Positions 1 to 7,202 of a stretch of DNA of 41,065 nt are shown in pieces (positions within the stretch are counted from its first letter, which is position 1; each line of letters starts with the position of its first letter). The position numbers were made by a program, and so were the translations under genes. The notes below the pieces were generated by a model that made no database searches, had not been told where the DNA came from, and saw nothing but the letters and a program-made list of their open reading frames with translations. The DNA is from an uncultured Acetatifactor sp. (lineage in GTDB: Bacteria; Bacillota; Clostridia; Lachnospirales; Lachnospiraceae): contig CAKSAM010000024.1 of NCBI GenBank assembly GCA_934436245.1, positions 1-41,065 on the forward strand, read 5' to 3'.

Positions 1-14
1 GTTTTTTATGGGTG

Positions 15-79
15 TTTATCGAGAAAATCATGAGTGCGAAGCACGTGCTCTGCGAAGCAGAGCGATTTTCGAAGATAAA
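15..79. repeat. Three-way-junction folded element
   Basis: The bases fold into a three-way junction. An outer stem pairs 15-20 with 74-79 and 23-29 with 64-70. Inside it sit two hairpins, 34-44 and 47-63, each closed by a GAA triloop. All pairs are Watson-Crick apart from a small internal loop (21-22 against 71-73). It could be an intergenic palindromic repeat or the end of an upstream transcript; there is no clear U-tract, so a terminator is less likely. No gene is visible in 1-152. Confidence 0.6.
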
Positions 80-152
80 GCGGCGCCCCCTTGACTCTCC
101 CTCAAAAACCTCTTAAACTTATCTCAAACATATCAAAGAAAGAGGTACCCCA

Positions 153-326
153 ATGAATCGTTTTGAATACATCGTAGACAGCATTGACGGCGATTACGCC
201 CATCTTCGCAGAACAGACATCGAATCCGATGAATTAAAGCTGGTAGCCCGTGCGTTGCTTCCGCCTGAGATCATGGAGGGGACGAAGTTGTTATACGAGT
301 GGATGCAGTATTCCATCATGGAATAA
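153..326 (+). CDS. Small DUF3006-like protein, 57 aa
   Basis: ATG at 153 follows a GAAAGAGG ribosome site and runs to TAA at 324-326. The product is 57 aa and acidic. The layout, a YIVDSIDGDYAHL start followed by a hydrophobic ALLPPEIMEGT segment, resembles the small DUF3006 family, in which a short beta-rich protein begins with a VDxIEGDxAVL-like strand and ends in a P-x-x-xxEGDxL turn. The match is by eye only. There is no signal peptide or membrane segment, so it is probably cytosolic. It stands alone, with a gap of 124 bases to the next gene. The role is unknown. Confidence 0.6.
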   Translation: MNRFEYIVDSIDGDYAHLRRTDIESDELKLVARALLPPEIMEGTKLLYEWMQYSIME

Positions 327-450
327 TTCTGTAGGATCAAGCTATAATTAGCGCAATATTTGTCATAAAATAAAAAGAAAACTGGCACGACAGAAGCACC
401 GGGAAAAGGTACACTTACAGTATGATTATGAGTGATAAAAGGAGATCCCT

Positions 451-1995
451 ATGAGTGAACAGAGAATCTATCACAATCCTGTACAGAGAGGCTTTTTCCC
501 GGATCCTTCGGTGATCCGTGTCGGTGACGATTACTACATGGTGAATTCCAGTTTCCAGTATTTTCCGGCGATCCCTATTTCCCATTCCCGGGATATGGTG
601 CACTGGCATATCATCGGACATGCCATCACGAATCCGGAATGGCTGGATATCAGTGACATCAGAGATTCCCACGGAATCTGGGCGCCGGATATCGAGTATG
701 TGGACGGAAAATACTATATTTATGTAACTTTGCGTCTGAATGCGGACGGCAAGCGTGATAATAACGTAATGCGCAGACAGCTGGTGATGGTGTCCGATAA
801 GCCGGAGGGTCCTTACAGCAAGCCGGTATGTCTGGAAGTAGACGACATTGATCCTTCTCTGTTCGTGGATGATGACGGCAGCAGATATATGATCATTGCC
901 AAAGCAGCACAGGCAGTTCCCCTGACCGCAGATGGACTGGCAGTGGCGGGTCCTGCGAAGACGGCATGGGAAGGCACAGGTGAGCGCTGCTCCGAAGGCC
1001 CCCATATCATGAAAAAGGACGGCTATTATTACGCCATCGTGGCAGAGGGTGGTACCGGCTATGGACACGGGATCAATGTAGGAAGAAGTAAGAATTTCTA
1101 CGGCCCTTACGAATGTTCTCCCTACAATCCGGTCATGCGCCAGAAGAATCCCACTGCACCTCTCCAGAGAGCCGGGCACGGCAAACTGGTACAGGATCAG
1201 AACGGTCAGTGGTGGTGCTATTACCTCTGCGGAAGACCCAATCAGGGGAATTACACGACCGTAGGCAGAGAGTCAGCACTGGATCCTGTGCAGTGGACGG
1301 AGGACGGCTGGTTTACCATAAACGAGGGAAAAGGCCCCAGCCTGACACAGGTTGCGCCCAATCTTCCCGAGTGCATTTACGAGAGAAACTTATTTGATGA
1401 TTTTAACGATACCAGGCTGAATCTGGAATGGGAGTTCGTCCGTAACCCGGATAATGGTTCCTGGTCTCTGACGGAGCGTCCCGGATATTTCCGGATCTGG
1501 ACCAGAGATGGACAACTCAATGAGATCCGTGCGAAAAATACATTGCTGCGCAGAGAACAGGAATTGTCCTATGTGGCGGAGACGAAGCTGGAGTTCTACC
1601 CGGATAAGGACGGAGAACAGGCAGGTCTGACCTGCTATTACAGCACAGCAACTTATGCCAGATGCGCCCTGTGCTATGAGGGCGGCCGGAAGATCCAGCT
1701 GGTCATCAACCGCAATCACGGCGAAGAATTGATAGCGGAGGTGGACAAGGTAAAGGAAGCTCCCGTGTATCTGAAAGTGGTGGTGGAGAAACTGACCAGA
1801 ACCTTCTATTACAGCTATGACGGAGAGAACTGGGAGCGGATAGGTGTTCTGGAGAACTGCATTTATCTTTGTGACGAGGGCGTTCCCGATGATCCCAAGC
1901 GTCATACCGGTACCCTGGTAGGCATTTATGCCAACAATGGAGGCTGCGGAAGCCGCAAAGCAGCGGATTTTGATTACTTCAAATATGAGGATTAG
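451..1995 (+). CDS. GH43 family glycosidase (beta-xylosidase / arabinofuranosidase type)
   Basis: A 514-aa protein that should hydrolyse beta-xylosidic or alpha-arabinofuranosidic links in plant xylan oligosaccharides. The N-terminal five-bladed propeller (about 8-305) carries the three GH43 acids in the expected places: Asp18 in FFPDPSV (base), Asp134 in DDIDPSLF (pKa modulator) and Glu182 in SEGPHI (acid). Residues about 310-514 form the C-terminal beta-sandwich common in xylosidase-type GH43 enzymes (GH43_C2-like), starting at FDDFND. There is no signal peptide, so it probably acts in the cytoplasm on imported oligosaccharides. The ribosome site is AAAGGAG, 7 bases before the ATG. No sugar transporter or regulator lies beside it in the window, so it seems to be a lone gene. 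Exact substrate cannot be read from sequence; GH43 subfamilies 11 and 12 are the closest by memory. Confidence 0.9.
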   Translation: MSEQRIYHNPVQRGFFPDPSVIRVGDDYYMVNSSFQYFPAIPISHSRDMVHWHIIGHAITNPEWLDISDIRDSHGIWAPDIEYVDGKYYIYVTLRLNADGKRDNNVMRRQLVMVSDKPEGPYSKPVCLEVDDIDPSLFVDDDGSRYMIIAKAAQAVPLTADGLAVAGPAKTAWEGTGERCSEGPHIMKKDGYYYAIVAEGGTGYGHGINVGRSKNFYGPYECSPYNPVMRQKNPTAPLQRAGHGKLVQDQNGQWWCYYLCGRPNQGNYTTVGRESALDPVQWTEDGWFTINEGKGPSLTQVAPNLPECIYERNLFDDFNDTRLNLEWEFVRNPDNGSWSLTERPGYFRIWTRDGQLNEIRAKNTLLRREQELSYVAETKLEFYPDKDGEQAGLTCYYSTATYARCALCYEGGRKIQLVINRNHGEELIAEVDKVKEAPVYLKVVVEKLTRTFYYSYDGENWERIGVLENCIYLCDEGVPDDPKRHTGTLVGIYANNGGCGSRKAADFDYFKYED

Positions 1996-2057
1996 ACAAA
2001 AAAGAAGGTGCGATTTTGGCTAAAAGTGCGAAAAAGTCGCAACTGATGGAAATTTGT

Positions 2058-2086
2058 TTGCCAAATAGTCGAAATAATGGTAAAAT
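2058..2086 (+). promoter_or_regulatory. SigA-type promoter of candidate small RNA
   Basis: TTGCCA at 2058-2063, a 17-base spacer and TAAAAT at 2081-2086. No start codon with a ribosome site follows before the terminator at 2171-2201, which suggests an RNA product. Confidence 0.55.
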
Positions 2087-2092
2087 AATTAT

Positions 2093-2201
2093 GGTTCGAA
2101 ATGTAAGAGCTTACATTTCGGATCGACAGGAACAAATGCAACGCATAGTTTCATACATCTCTTTTCAAAGGATCCCGGGTGAGCAGCCCGGGATCTTTTT
2201 T
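2093..2201 (+). ncRNA. Candidate small RNA, about 110 nt
   Basis: Between the GH43 gene and the sigma factor gene lies a stretch with its own promoter and terminator and no credible reading frame. It starts with an 11-bp hairpin (arm CGAAATGTAAG, 2-base loop, positions about 2098-2121), then about 50 unpaired bases, then a rho-independent terminator with a perfect GATCCCGGG stem (2171-2195) and T6 (2196-2201). The order hairpin, open region, terminator is typical of a trans-acting small RNA. I recognise no Rfam family in it. Alternatively it is only the terminator of the GH43 transcript preceded by a chance promoter. Confidence 0.45.
2171..2201 (+). terminator. Rho-independent terminator
   Basis: Perfect 9-bp GC-rich stem (GATCCCGGG), 7-base loop, then T6. 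It ends the GH43 transcript and the candidate small RNA and insulates the sigma factor operon. Confidence 0.9.
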
Positions 2202-2252
2202 GCACAGTTTTTTGTATACACGAAGCCTGGGAATCATTATCTGATTTACAGG

Positions 2253-2279
2253 TGAAACTTTTTGCGGAAATACAGCGTC
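2253..2279 (+). promoter_or_regulatory. ECF-type sigma promoter (autoregulatory)
   Basis: TGAAAC at 2253-2258, a 17-base spacer and CGTC at 2276-2279, in front of the sigma factor gene at 2371. TGAAAC with CGTC is the classic pattern of ECF sigma factors, so the downstream sigma factor probably drives its own operon (inference from pattern and position). Confidence 0.7.
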
Positions 2280-2370
2280 AAAATAATAGAAAGATTAAGA
2301 AGAATATGTGTTAAAATAAACATCAGAGAAAATAGTTGCATGCAGTTTTCAAAAAGAGAGGAAAGGACAT

Positions 2371-2850
2371 ATGTCAGACAGAAAAAGAGAACAGGCGGTG
2401 GAACGTGCCCTGACGGAAGGGTATGAGAAGTATTACCGCCTTGCCTATAGCTATGTACGTAATGAAGCGGACGCACTGGATATTGTACAGGAAGCAGCCT
2501 ATAAAGCCATCTTAAAAAGTGACAGCCTGAAGGAACCGCAATATGTGGAGACCTGGGTGTACCGGATCGTGGTCAACGAGGCCTGCAGCTTTCTGCGCAG
2601 CCGCAAAGAGAGCACAGATGTGGATGAAATCCAGGTGGCAAAGGAAGATACTTATGAAAATATTGACCTGAAGCGTGCCATAGAAAATCTTGACCCGAAG
2701 GATCGTGCCATCGTAGTCTTACGATTTTTTGAGGACAGGCAGCTGGAGGAGATCGCAAAGATCCTGGATGAGAATCTGAGCACAGTAAAGAGCAGGCTGT
2801 ACCGGGTGATGAAAAAGCTGCGGCTGAATCTGGAAGGCAGCACGGGGTGA
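2371..2850 (+). CDS. sigV: ECF RNA polymerase sigma factor, SigV-like
   Basis: A 159-aa sigma-70 family protein with region 2 (about 15-80, including the DALDIVQEAAYKAI segment and the ETWVYRIVVNEA segment) and region 4 (about 100-155, helix-turn-helix around LEEIAKILDENLSTVKSRL). It lacks regions 1 and 3, as ECF factors do, and the length is usual for the group. The ribosome site GAGAGGAAAGG lies 7 bases before ATG. It is followed after 151 bases by a RsiV-like anti-sigma factor, and an ECF promoter lies upstream, so this is a self-regulated stress operon. In Bacillus subtilis and Enterococcus SigV answers lysozyme; the same signal here is inference from the partner. The gene symbol reflects the partner and family more than proven orthology. 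Confidence 0.88.
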   Translation: MSDRKREQAVERALTEGYEKYYRLAYSYVRNEADALDIVQEAAYKAILKSDSLKEPQYVETWVYRIVVNEACSFLRSRKESTDVDEIQVAKEDTYENIDLKRAIENLDPKDRAIVVLRFFEDRQLEEIAKILDENLSTVKSRLYRVMKKLRLNLEGSTG

Positions 2851-3001
2851 TTTCTAAGTCTGTTGCAATAGACATTCGCAGGATCCGCTCCGATATGAGC
2901 ATAAAAGTGGGATGATCATTCCACGATATGCGAATAGTGGGTAGGATATAGCAAGAGATAGTATGGCCGGTTCCAAGAGACCGGACAGATGGAGAATAGA
3001 T

Positions 3002-3973
3002 ATGACAGAACAGGAACAATTGAGACAGTTAAAAGAGGAGTATGAGAATATGACAATACCCGAAGCGGGACGAGAACGGCTGCAGGCAGGTATCGACAGA
3101 GCCCGGATGGAGAAAAAAAGAGCAGAGCGGGCCAGAAGACGTTCGACATGGACTGCGGCAGCAGCGGCGGTAATCGTGCTGATCGCACTGCCCAATACCA
3201 ACGTACAGATCGCTCATGCCATGGAAAATATCCCGGTGCTGGGAGGATTCTTCCGGCTGGTGACGGTGCGGCAGTACAATTATAGTGATGAGAACCATGA
3301 TGCGGAGATCGAACTGGCACAGATCACCTACGGGGAGGACACGGGGGAAGGAATTCCCAATGGAGAAGATGCTTCCGCCGGGGGAGTGACAGTCGGTGCA
3401 GCCGCACCGGATAACGCAGATGCCGGACAGGAGGCTGCTGTGGCAAAATTGTCGGAAGATGGTGTGGAAGCGGTCAACCAGGATATGGAAGCTACGGTAG
3501 AGGAACTGATCCGTCAGTTTGAGGATACCTTATCCGAGGAAGGATATCATGGCCTGCATGTGTCCCAGGAGGTCGTTACGGACAACGCACAGTATTATAC
3601 CGTAAAATTAAGTGTGCTGGAGACGGAAGCCAGCGGTTATGAGCATAATCAGTTTTATACCATTGAGAAACAGACGGGAAATGTGGTGACACTTTCTGAT
3701 TTGTTTGCGGAGGGAAGTGATTATCTCTCTGTGATCAGTGAGAATATCAAGAACCAGATGCGGGAGCAGATGGCAGCAGATGAAGAGGTGAAGTATTTCC
3801 TGGATGAGGAAGACATGCCGGAATTCAATTTCCAGGGAATCACGGAGCAGACCAATTTTTATTTTAATGAAAATGGAGAACTGGTCATTGCCTTTGACGA
3901 ATACGAAGTCGCGCCCGGCTATATGGGGGCACCGGAATTCGTGATACCGCAGGAAATTGTGGAGGCACTATAA
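3002..3973 (+). CDS. rsiV: RsiV-like anti-sigma factor (DUF3298)
   Basis: I place the start at ATG 3002, 5 bases after GGAGAA, rather than at 2963, which lacks a ribosome site. The 323-aa product has a charged cytoplasmic N-terminus (1-47, the sigma-binding part by analogy), one membrane span (about 48-66, rich in Ala/Val/Ile) and an outer domain. Residues about 165-323 match the DUF4163/DUF3298 layout of RsiV: an LIRQFEDTLSEEGYHGL-like stretch, then FYTIEKQTGNVVTLSDLF, and the closing FYFNENGELVIAFDEYEVAP motif. RsiV binds lysozyme and is then cut by signal peptidase and a site-2 protease, releasing SigV. A 70-residue linker (about 105-165) is Gly/Ala/Glu rich and probably variable. The gap to the sigma gene holds a small CCGG hairpin (2967-2983). 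Confidence 0.85.
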   Translation: MTEQEQLRQLKEEYENMTIPEAGRERLQAGIDRARMEKKRAERARRRSTWTAAAAAVIVLIALPNTNVQIAHAMENIPVLGGFFRLVTVRQYNYSDENHDAEIELAQITYGEDTGEGIPNGEDASAGGVTVGAAAPDNADAGQEAAVAKLSEDGVEAVNQDMEATVEELIRQFEDTLSEEGYHGLHVSQEVVTDNAQYYTVKLSVLETEASGYEHNQFYTIEKQTGNVVTLSDLFAEGSDYLSVISENIKNQMREQMAADEEVKYFLDEEDMPEFNFQGITEQTNFYFNENGELVIAFDEYEVAPGYMGAPEFVIPQEIVEAL

Positions 3974-3984
3974 TAATAACAGAC

Positions 3985-4027
3985 TTGTAGGAATCCCCTG
4001 TTTTCCTGTATAATTCTTTTAAGAATT
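3985..4027 (+). promoter_or_regulatory. Promoter with palindrome at the start site
   Basis: TTGTAG (3985-3990), an 18-base spacer and TATAAT (4009-4014). The -10 box runs into a 16-base palindrome, AATTCTT-TT-AAGAATT (4012-4027), covering the expected start site. This placement fits repression, perhaps by the HTH protein encoded just downstream (inference). Confidence 0.55.
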
Positions 4028-4050
4028 GTTGTGGGAAAGGGGAATGCGGC

Positions 4051-5796
4051 ATGGACGATAAAAGATTTCATGAGCAGTTAAATGCATATCTGGAAGAACT
4101 GGATTGCACAGCAAAGGAATTGGGAGAAGCTTCCGGACTTTCGGCGGCCACGCTCAGCAGATACCGCTGCGGCAGCCGGGTACCGGACACGGATACCGAG
4201 GCCTTTTCCGGTATCTGTGAGGCGATTGCCCAGATAGCCGGACAGCGGGGAATTAAGACGCTGACCGAAGAGAAGGTCAGAGAGAGCTTTTTACGCTGTC
4301 AGGATATGACAGCAGTAGATAAGGAACAGTTGCGAACGAATTTTAATCTGCTGGCAGCTGCGTTAAATATGAATATGAACAAACTGTGTCAGCAGATCAA
4401 TTATGACAGTTCCACTGTCTTCCGTTTTCGAAACGGCTCCAGACAGCCGGCAGAACCGGAAAAATTTGCGGAAGCCGTGGCAAACTATGTGGCGGAAGTA
4501 TACGCAGAGCCCGCAGACAGGGAGACACTTGCACAGATTTTGCAGTGTGATAGCAGTGCATTGGAGACCGGAGCGCAGCGGGCAGAGGTCCTGAAAAAAT
4601 GGCTGTTGCATCCGGGCAGGGAGAAGGAGAGTGAAGTATCCCATTTTCTGGAGCAGTTGGATCAGTTTGACCTGAACGAATATATCAAAGCCATTCATTT
4701 TGACGAATGGAAAGTTCCGCCCGCAATTCCTTTCCGGCTGTCCACATCGAAATCCTACACCGGATTGCAAAATATGATGGAAGCGGAACTGGATTTTCTG
4801 AAAGATACGGTGTTGAGCAAATCCATGGATCCGGTAATCATGTACAGTGACATGCCCATGGAAGAGATGGCAAAGGATCCGGAATTTCCGAAAAAGTGGA
4901 TGTTCGGTATGGCAATGATGCTGAAAAAAGGACTGCATCTGCACCAGATCCATAATCTGGACCGGTCTTTCGAGGAAATGATGCTGGGACTGGAAAGCTG
5001 GATCCCGATGTACATGACGGGGCAGATTTCACCCTATTATCTGAAAGCAGGGCAGGATCAGGTGTTTCTGCATTTTCTGAAGGTGTCCGGCTCTGTGGCT
5101 TTATCCGGTGAAGCCATCAGGGGATATCACAGTGAGGGAAAATACTATCTCGCCCGTTCCAGGGACGAGGTGGCATATTATCAGAAACGGGCAAAAGAAT
5201 TATTGAATTCCGCCAATCCGCTGATGGAGATCTACCGGGCGGAAAATGCCGCAGCTTTTGGTATATTCCTGCGGTCAGATGCGGAAACTGCCGGGAAGAG
5301 AAGAAATATTTTATCGGCACCGCCCCTGTGGATCGCAGACAGAGAATGGTTGAAAAGTTTTTTGAAACAGCGTGAGGTGTCGAGAGAGCAGGCGGAAAAG
5401 ATTCTGACCCATGCGGATACCCTGCGACAGTTGAACGAGCGTATTTTACAGGATAACCGCATGACAGATGAAATCTCTTTGCCGGGACGGGAAGAATTCG
5501 ACCGGTATCCGGTGACACTTTCCCTGAATGGAATGTTTTGCGAGACAGATTACGCCTATACCTGGGAGGAATATCAGGCGCATTTAGAACAGGCAAGAAA
5601 GTATGCACAGACCCACGAAAATTATAGTTTGAAAGAAACGAAGACACAGGCATTCCGGAATCTGCAGATACAGATCCATGAAGGAAAATGGGCCATGGTA
5701 TCCAAGGGAAAAGTTCCGGCAATCCATTTTGTAATCTATCATGCCAGATTGCGGGAGGCCATAGAACAGTTCGCACCACCGCTGGTGGAGGATTAA
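4051..5796 (+). CDS. Twin helix-turn-helix protein with unknown C-terminal domain, 581 aa
   Basis: Two XRE/Cro-like DNA-binding units stand in tandem at the N-terminus. The first (about 10-60) has SGLSAATLSRYRCGSRVP; the second (about 95-140) has INYDSSTVFRFRNGSRQP. Both share the S-x-x-T-x-x-R-x-R-x-GSR-x-P pattern, so they look like an internal duplication. The remaining 400 residues (about 180-581) are alpha-helical in character, without membrane spans or a recognised enzyme motif; I do not know the family. Ribosome site GGAAAGGGG precedes the ATG. The stop overlaps the stop of the convergent zinc-ribbon gene by 3-4 bases (shared TTAA) with no terminator between. It probably regulates transcription in response to a signal sensed by the C-terminal part; target unknown, with autoregulation suggested by the palindrome at 4012-4027. 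Confidence 0.7.
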   Translation: MDDKRFHEQLNAYLEELDCTAKELGEASGLSAATLSRYRCGSRVPDTDTEAFSGICEAIAQIAGQRGIKTLTEEKVRESFLRCQDMTAVDKEQLRTNFNLLAAALNMNMNKLCQQINYDSSTVFRFRNGSRQPAEPEKFAEAVANYVAEVYAEPADRETLAQILQCDSSALETGAQRAEVLKKWLLHPGREKESEVSHFLEQLDQFDLNEYIKAIHFDEWKVPPAIPFRLSTSKSYTGLQNMMEAELDFLKDTVLSKSMDPVIMYSDMPMEEMAKDPEFPKKWMFGMAMMLKKGLHLHQIHNLDRSFEEMMLGLESWIPMYMTGQISPYYLKAGQDQVFLHFLKVSGSVALSGEAIRGYHSEGKYYLARSRDEVAYYQKRAKELLNSANPLMEIYRAENAAAFGIFLRSDAETAGKRRNILSAPPLWIADREWLKSFLKQREVSREQAEKILTHADTLRQLNERILQDNRMTDEISLPGREEFDRYPVTLSLNGMFCETDYAYTWEEYQAHLEQARKYAQTHENYSLKETKTQAFRNLQIQIHEGKWAMVSKGKVPAIHFVIYHARLREAIEQFAPPLVED

Positions 5797-6992
5797 TGAC
5801 GCTCCAGTTCTTCCCATTCCGGGCCTAATTGCAGACTTCCGTCTTTGCTTCCTACGAAGGTACCGTTATGATGGTAGATGTGTTCATATCCCACATCTGC
5901 CTCATAACCTCTTCCGGCAGAATCTGTATATATGTTTACACCGCGAATCCCGTCTGAGGCTCTGTCGTAGATCCGGTCCATCTGTCGGCTGTGGTCATGA
6001 AGTCCCTGATTGACAATATCTGAGGTCTCCGACAAGGTACGGGAAATCTGCTGGGAAGAACGGATGGCGTTCTGCTGTCGTTGCATGGCTCCCTGCATCT
6101 GAATCTGTCTGGTAGTTTGGAGTTCTTCGTCCTGCAATGCAAAATACAGAGGAGCATAGCGCAGCGTGGCAAGAAATTTATCAAAGATCATTTCATAAGA
6201 ATCCTTTTCGGTATGAGGATACACCAACAGCAGATCAAAGGCACGCCCCCAGTCAGAAGTTTCCATGCCTCCGATGCCATACATGGCACCCATAAAGGCC
6301 ATTCCTTTTTTAAACAGATCCATGACATCCGGAGAACTGCCCGGAGATTCCTTCACTGCTTTGGCAAGGATCGTGGCGAAATACCCGTCATAGACCCTGT
6401 TGTTTTGCTGAAAACGGAACTGGAATTTTCCAGCTTCCGTCAGGACGTTTTTTTCCAGTTTCTGAGAAGCTTCCTGTTGAAACAGAAGCGTCTTTTTCTG
6501 CAGAAGTTCACCGGAACAGGGACGCATCTGGATTTGAGGGACACCGCAGATGGCGGAAATACGTTCTACGGCATATTGAGAAAGGGGAACTATTCTGCGA
6601 TAGCATACCAGAGAACGGGGATTCAGCTGATAGTCACGGGGACCCATGCCGGGAAGGGAAGATCCTGTCGTGTAGTCTTTATAATAGGCAAACGGCAGAA
6701 AAATAAGCCTTGCACCTTCTGGAGACTGAAGCTGCAGGGACTTGCAGACAGCAGCCAAAGTGGAAACGGAGTTGTCATCGGTAACACGGCAGGACCAACC
6801 ATTGGGAATATAAGCCTGGTATAAGGGTCCTCTGCCGGCATAGTCGATGCGTTGGATTTCGGAGGATTCCTCCTTTCGACGGGTGGATAAGATATATTCG
6901 GTATCACAATATTCACAGCGGATTCTGGGGGCGCCGTAAGGCACTTTCAGAGAATGACCGCAATTTCTGCATTTCACTTCTGTGTATTCCAT
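5793..6992 (-). CDS. Zinc-ribbon protein with IPxGW domain, 399 aa
   Basis: The start is ATG at 6992, 5 bases after AGAAAGGG; the longer frame to 7061 has no ribosome site. Residues 8-29 form a zinc ribbon (Cys8, Cys11, Cys26, Cys29; CRNCGHSLKVP then CEYCDTEYIL). A middle domain begins with YIPNGW (61-66), and the end carries a Gln/Ser-rich helix followed by SDGIRGVNIYTDSAGRGY (around 345-365) and a short GY-x-x-IY-x-x-NGTF ending. There is no signal peptide or membrane span, so it is cytoplasmic. The divergently transcribed lipoprotein at 7203 shows the same order, IPxGW domain, Gln-rich helix, SD-x-x-x-GV-x-x-x-x-D-x-x-G-x-x-Y tail, so the two look like inside and outside versions of one architecture. 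Function unknown. Confidence 0.75.
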   Translation of the reverse strand: MEYTEVKCRNCGHSLKVPYGAPRIRCEYCDTEYILSTRRKEESSEIQRIDYAGRGPLYQAYIPNGWSCRVTDDNSVSTLAAVCKSLQLQSPEGARLIFLPFAYYKDYTTGSSLPGMGPRDYQLNPRSLVCYRRIVPLSQYAVERISAICGVPQIQMRPCSGELLQKKTLLFQQEASQKLEKNVLTEAGKFQFRFQQNNRVYDGYFATILAKAVKESPGSSPDVMDLFKKGMAFMGAMYGIGGMETSDWGRAFDLLLVYPHTEKDSYEMIFDKFLATLRYAPLYFALQDEELQTTRQIQMQGAMQRQQNAIRSSQQISRTLSETSDIVNQGLHDHSRQMDRIYDRASDGIRGVNIYTDSAGRGYEADVGYEHIYHHNGTFVGSKDGSLQLGPEWEELERH

Positions 6993-7080
6993 AGCATTCC
7001 CTTTCTTTTTATCGTTAAATCGGTTCGACAACAAGTTCGTTCTTATTATATAAGACGTCAAAAAGGGAAAAGCGAAAAAT

Positions 7081-7110
7081 TTCCAATTTGGAAAATGCCA
7101 ACTTGGAAAC
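7081..7110. promoter_or_regulatory. Inverted repeats between divergent genes
   Basis: The 210-base gap between the zinc-ribbon gene and the lipoprotein gene contains TTCCAATTTGGAA (7081-7093, palindromic) and, 3 bases on, GCCAACTTGG. Both share the CCAANTTGG core, about 17 bases apart. This looks like a paired operator serving one or both divergent genes; no regulator is assigned. Confidence 0.4.
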
Positions 7111-7202
7111 TGAACGCCTGTCCGTGATATTTTCCGTTACAATGTAAGTACCATAAAAAAGTACAATTAAAGCGGAGAAATACGGAAACGGAGGCGGGAG
7201 GA

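Noticed and set aside
415..1179. 254-codon minus-strand frame opposite the GH43 gene
   Set aside because: Antisense shadow; the plus strand carries all GH43 catalytic motifs.
2016..2255. 79-codon plus-strand frame after the GH43 gene
   Set aside because: It runs through the candidate RNA's hairpin and a strong terminator and has no known domain.
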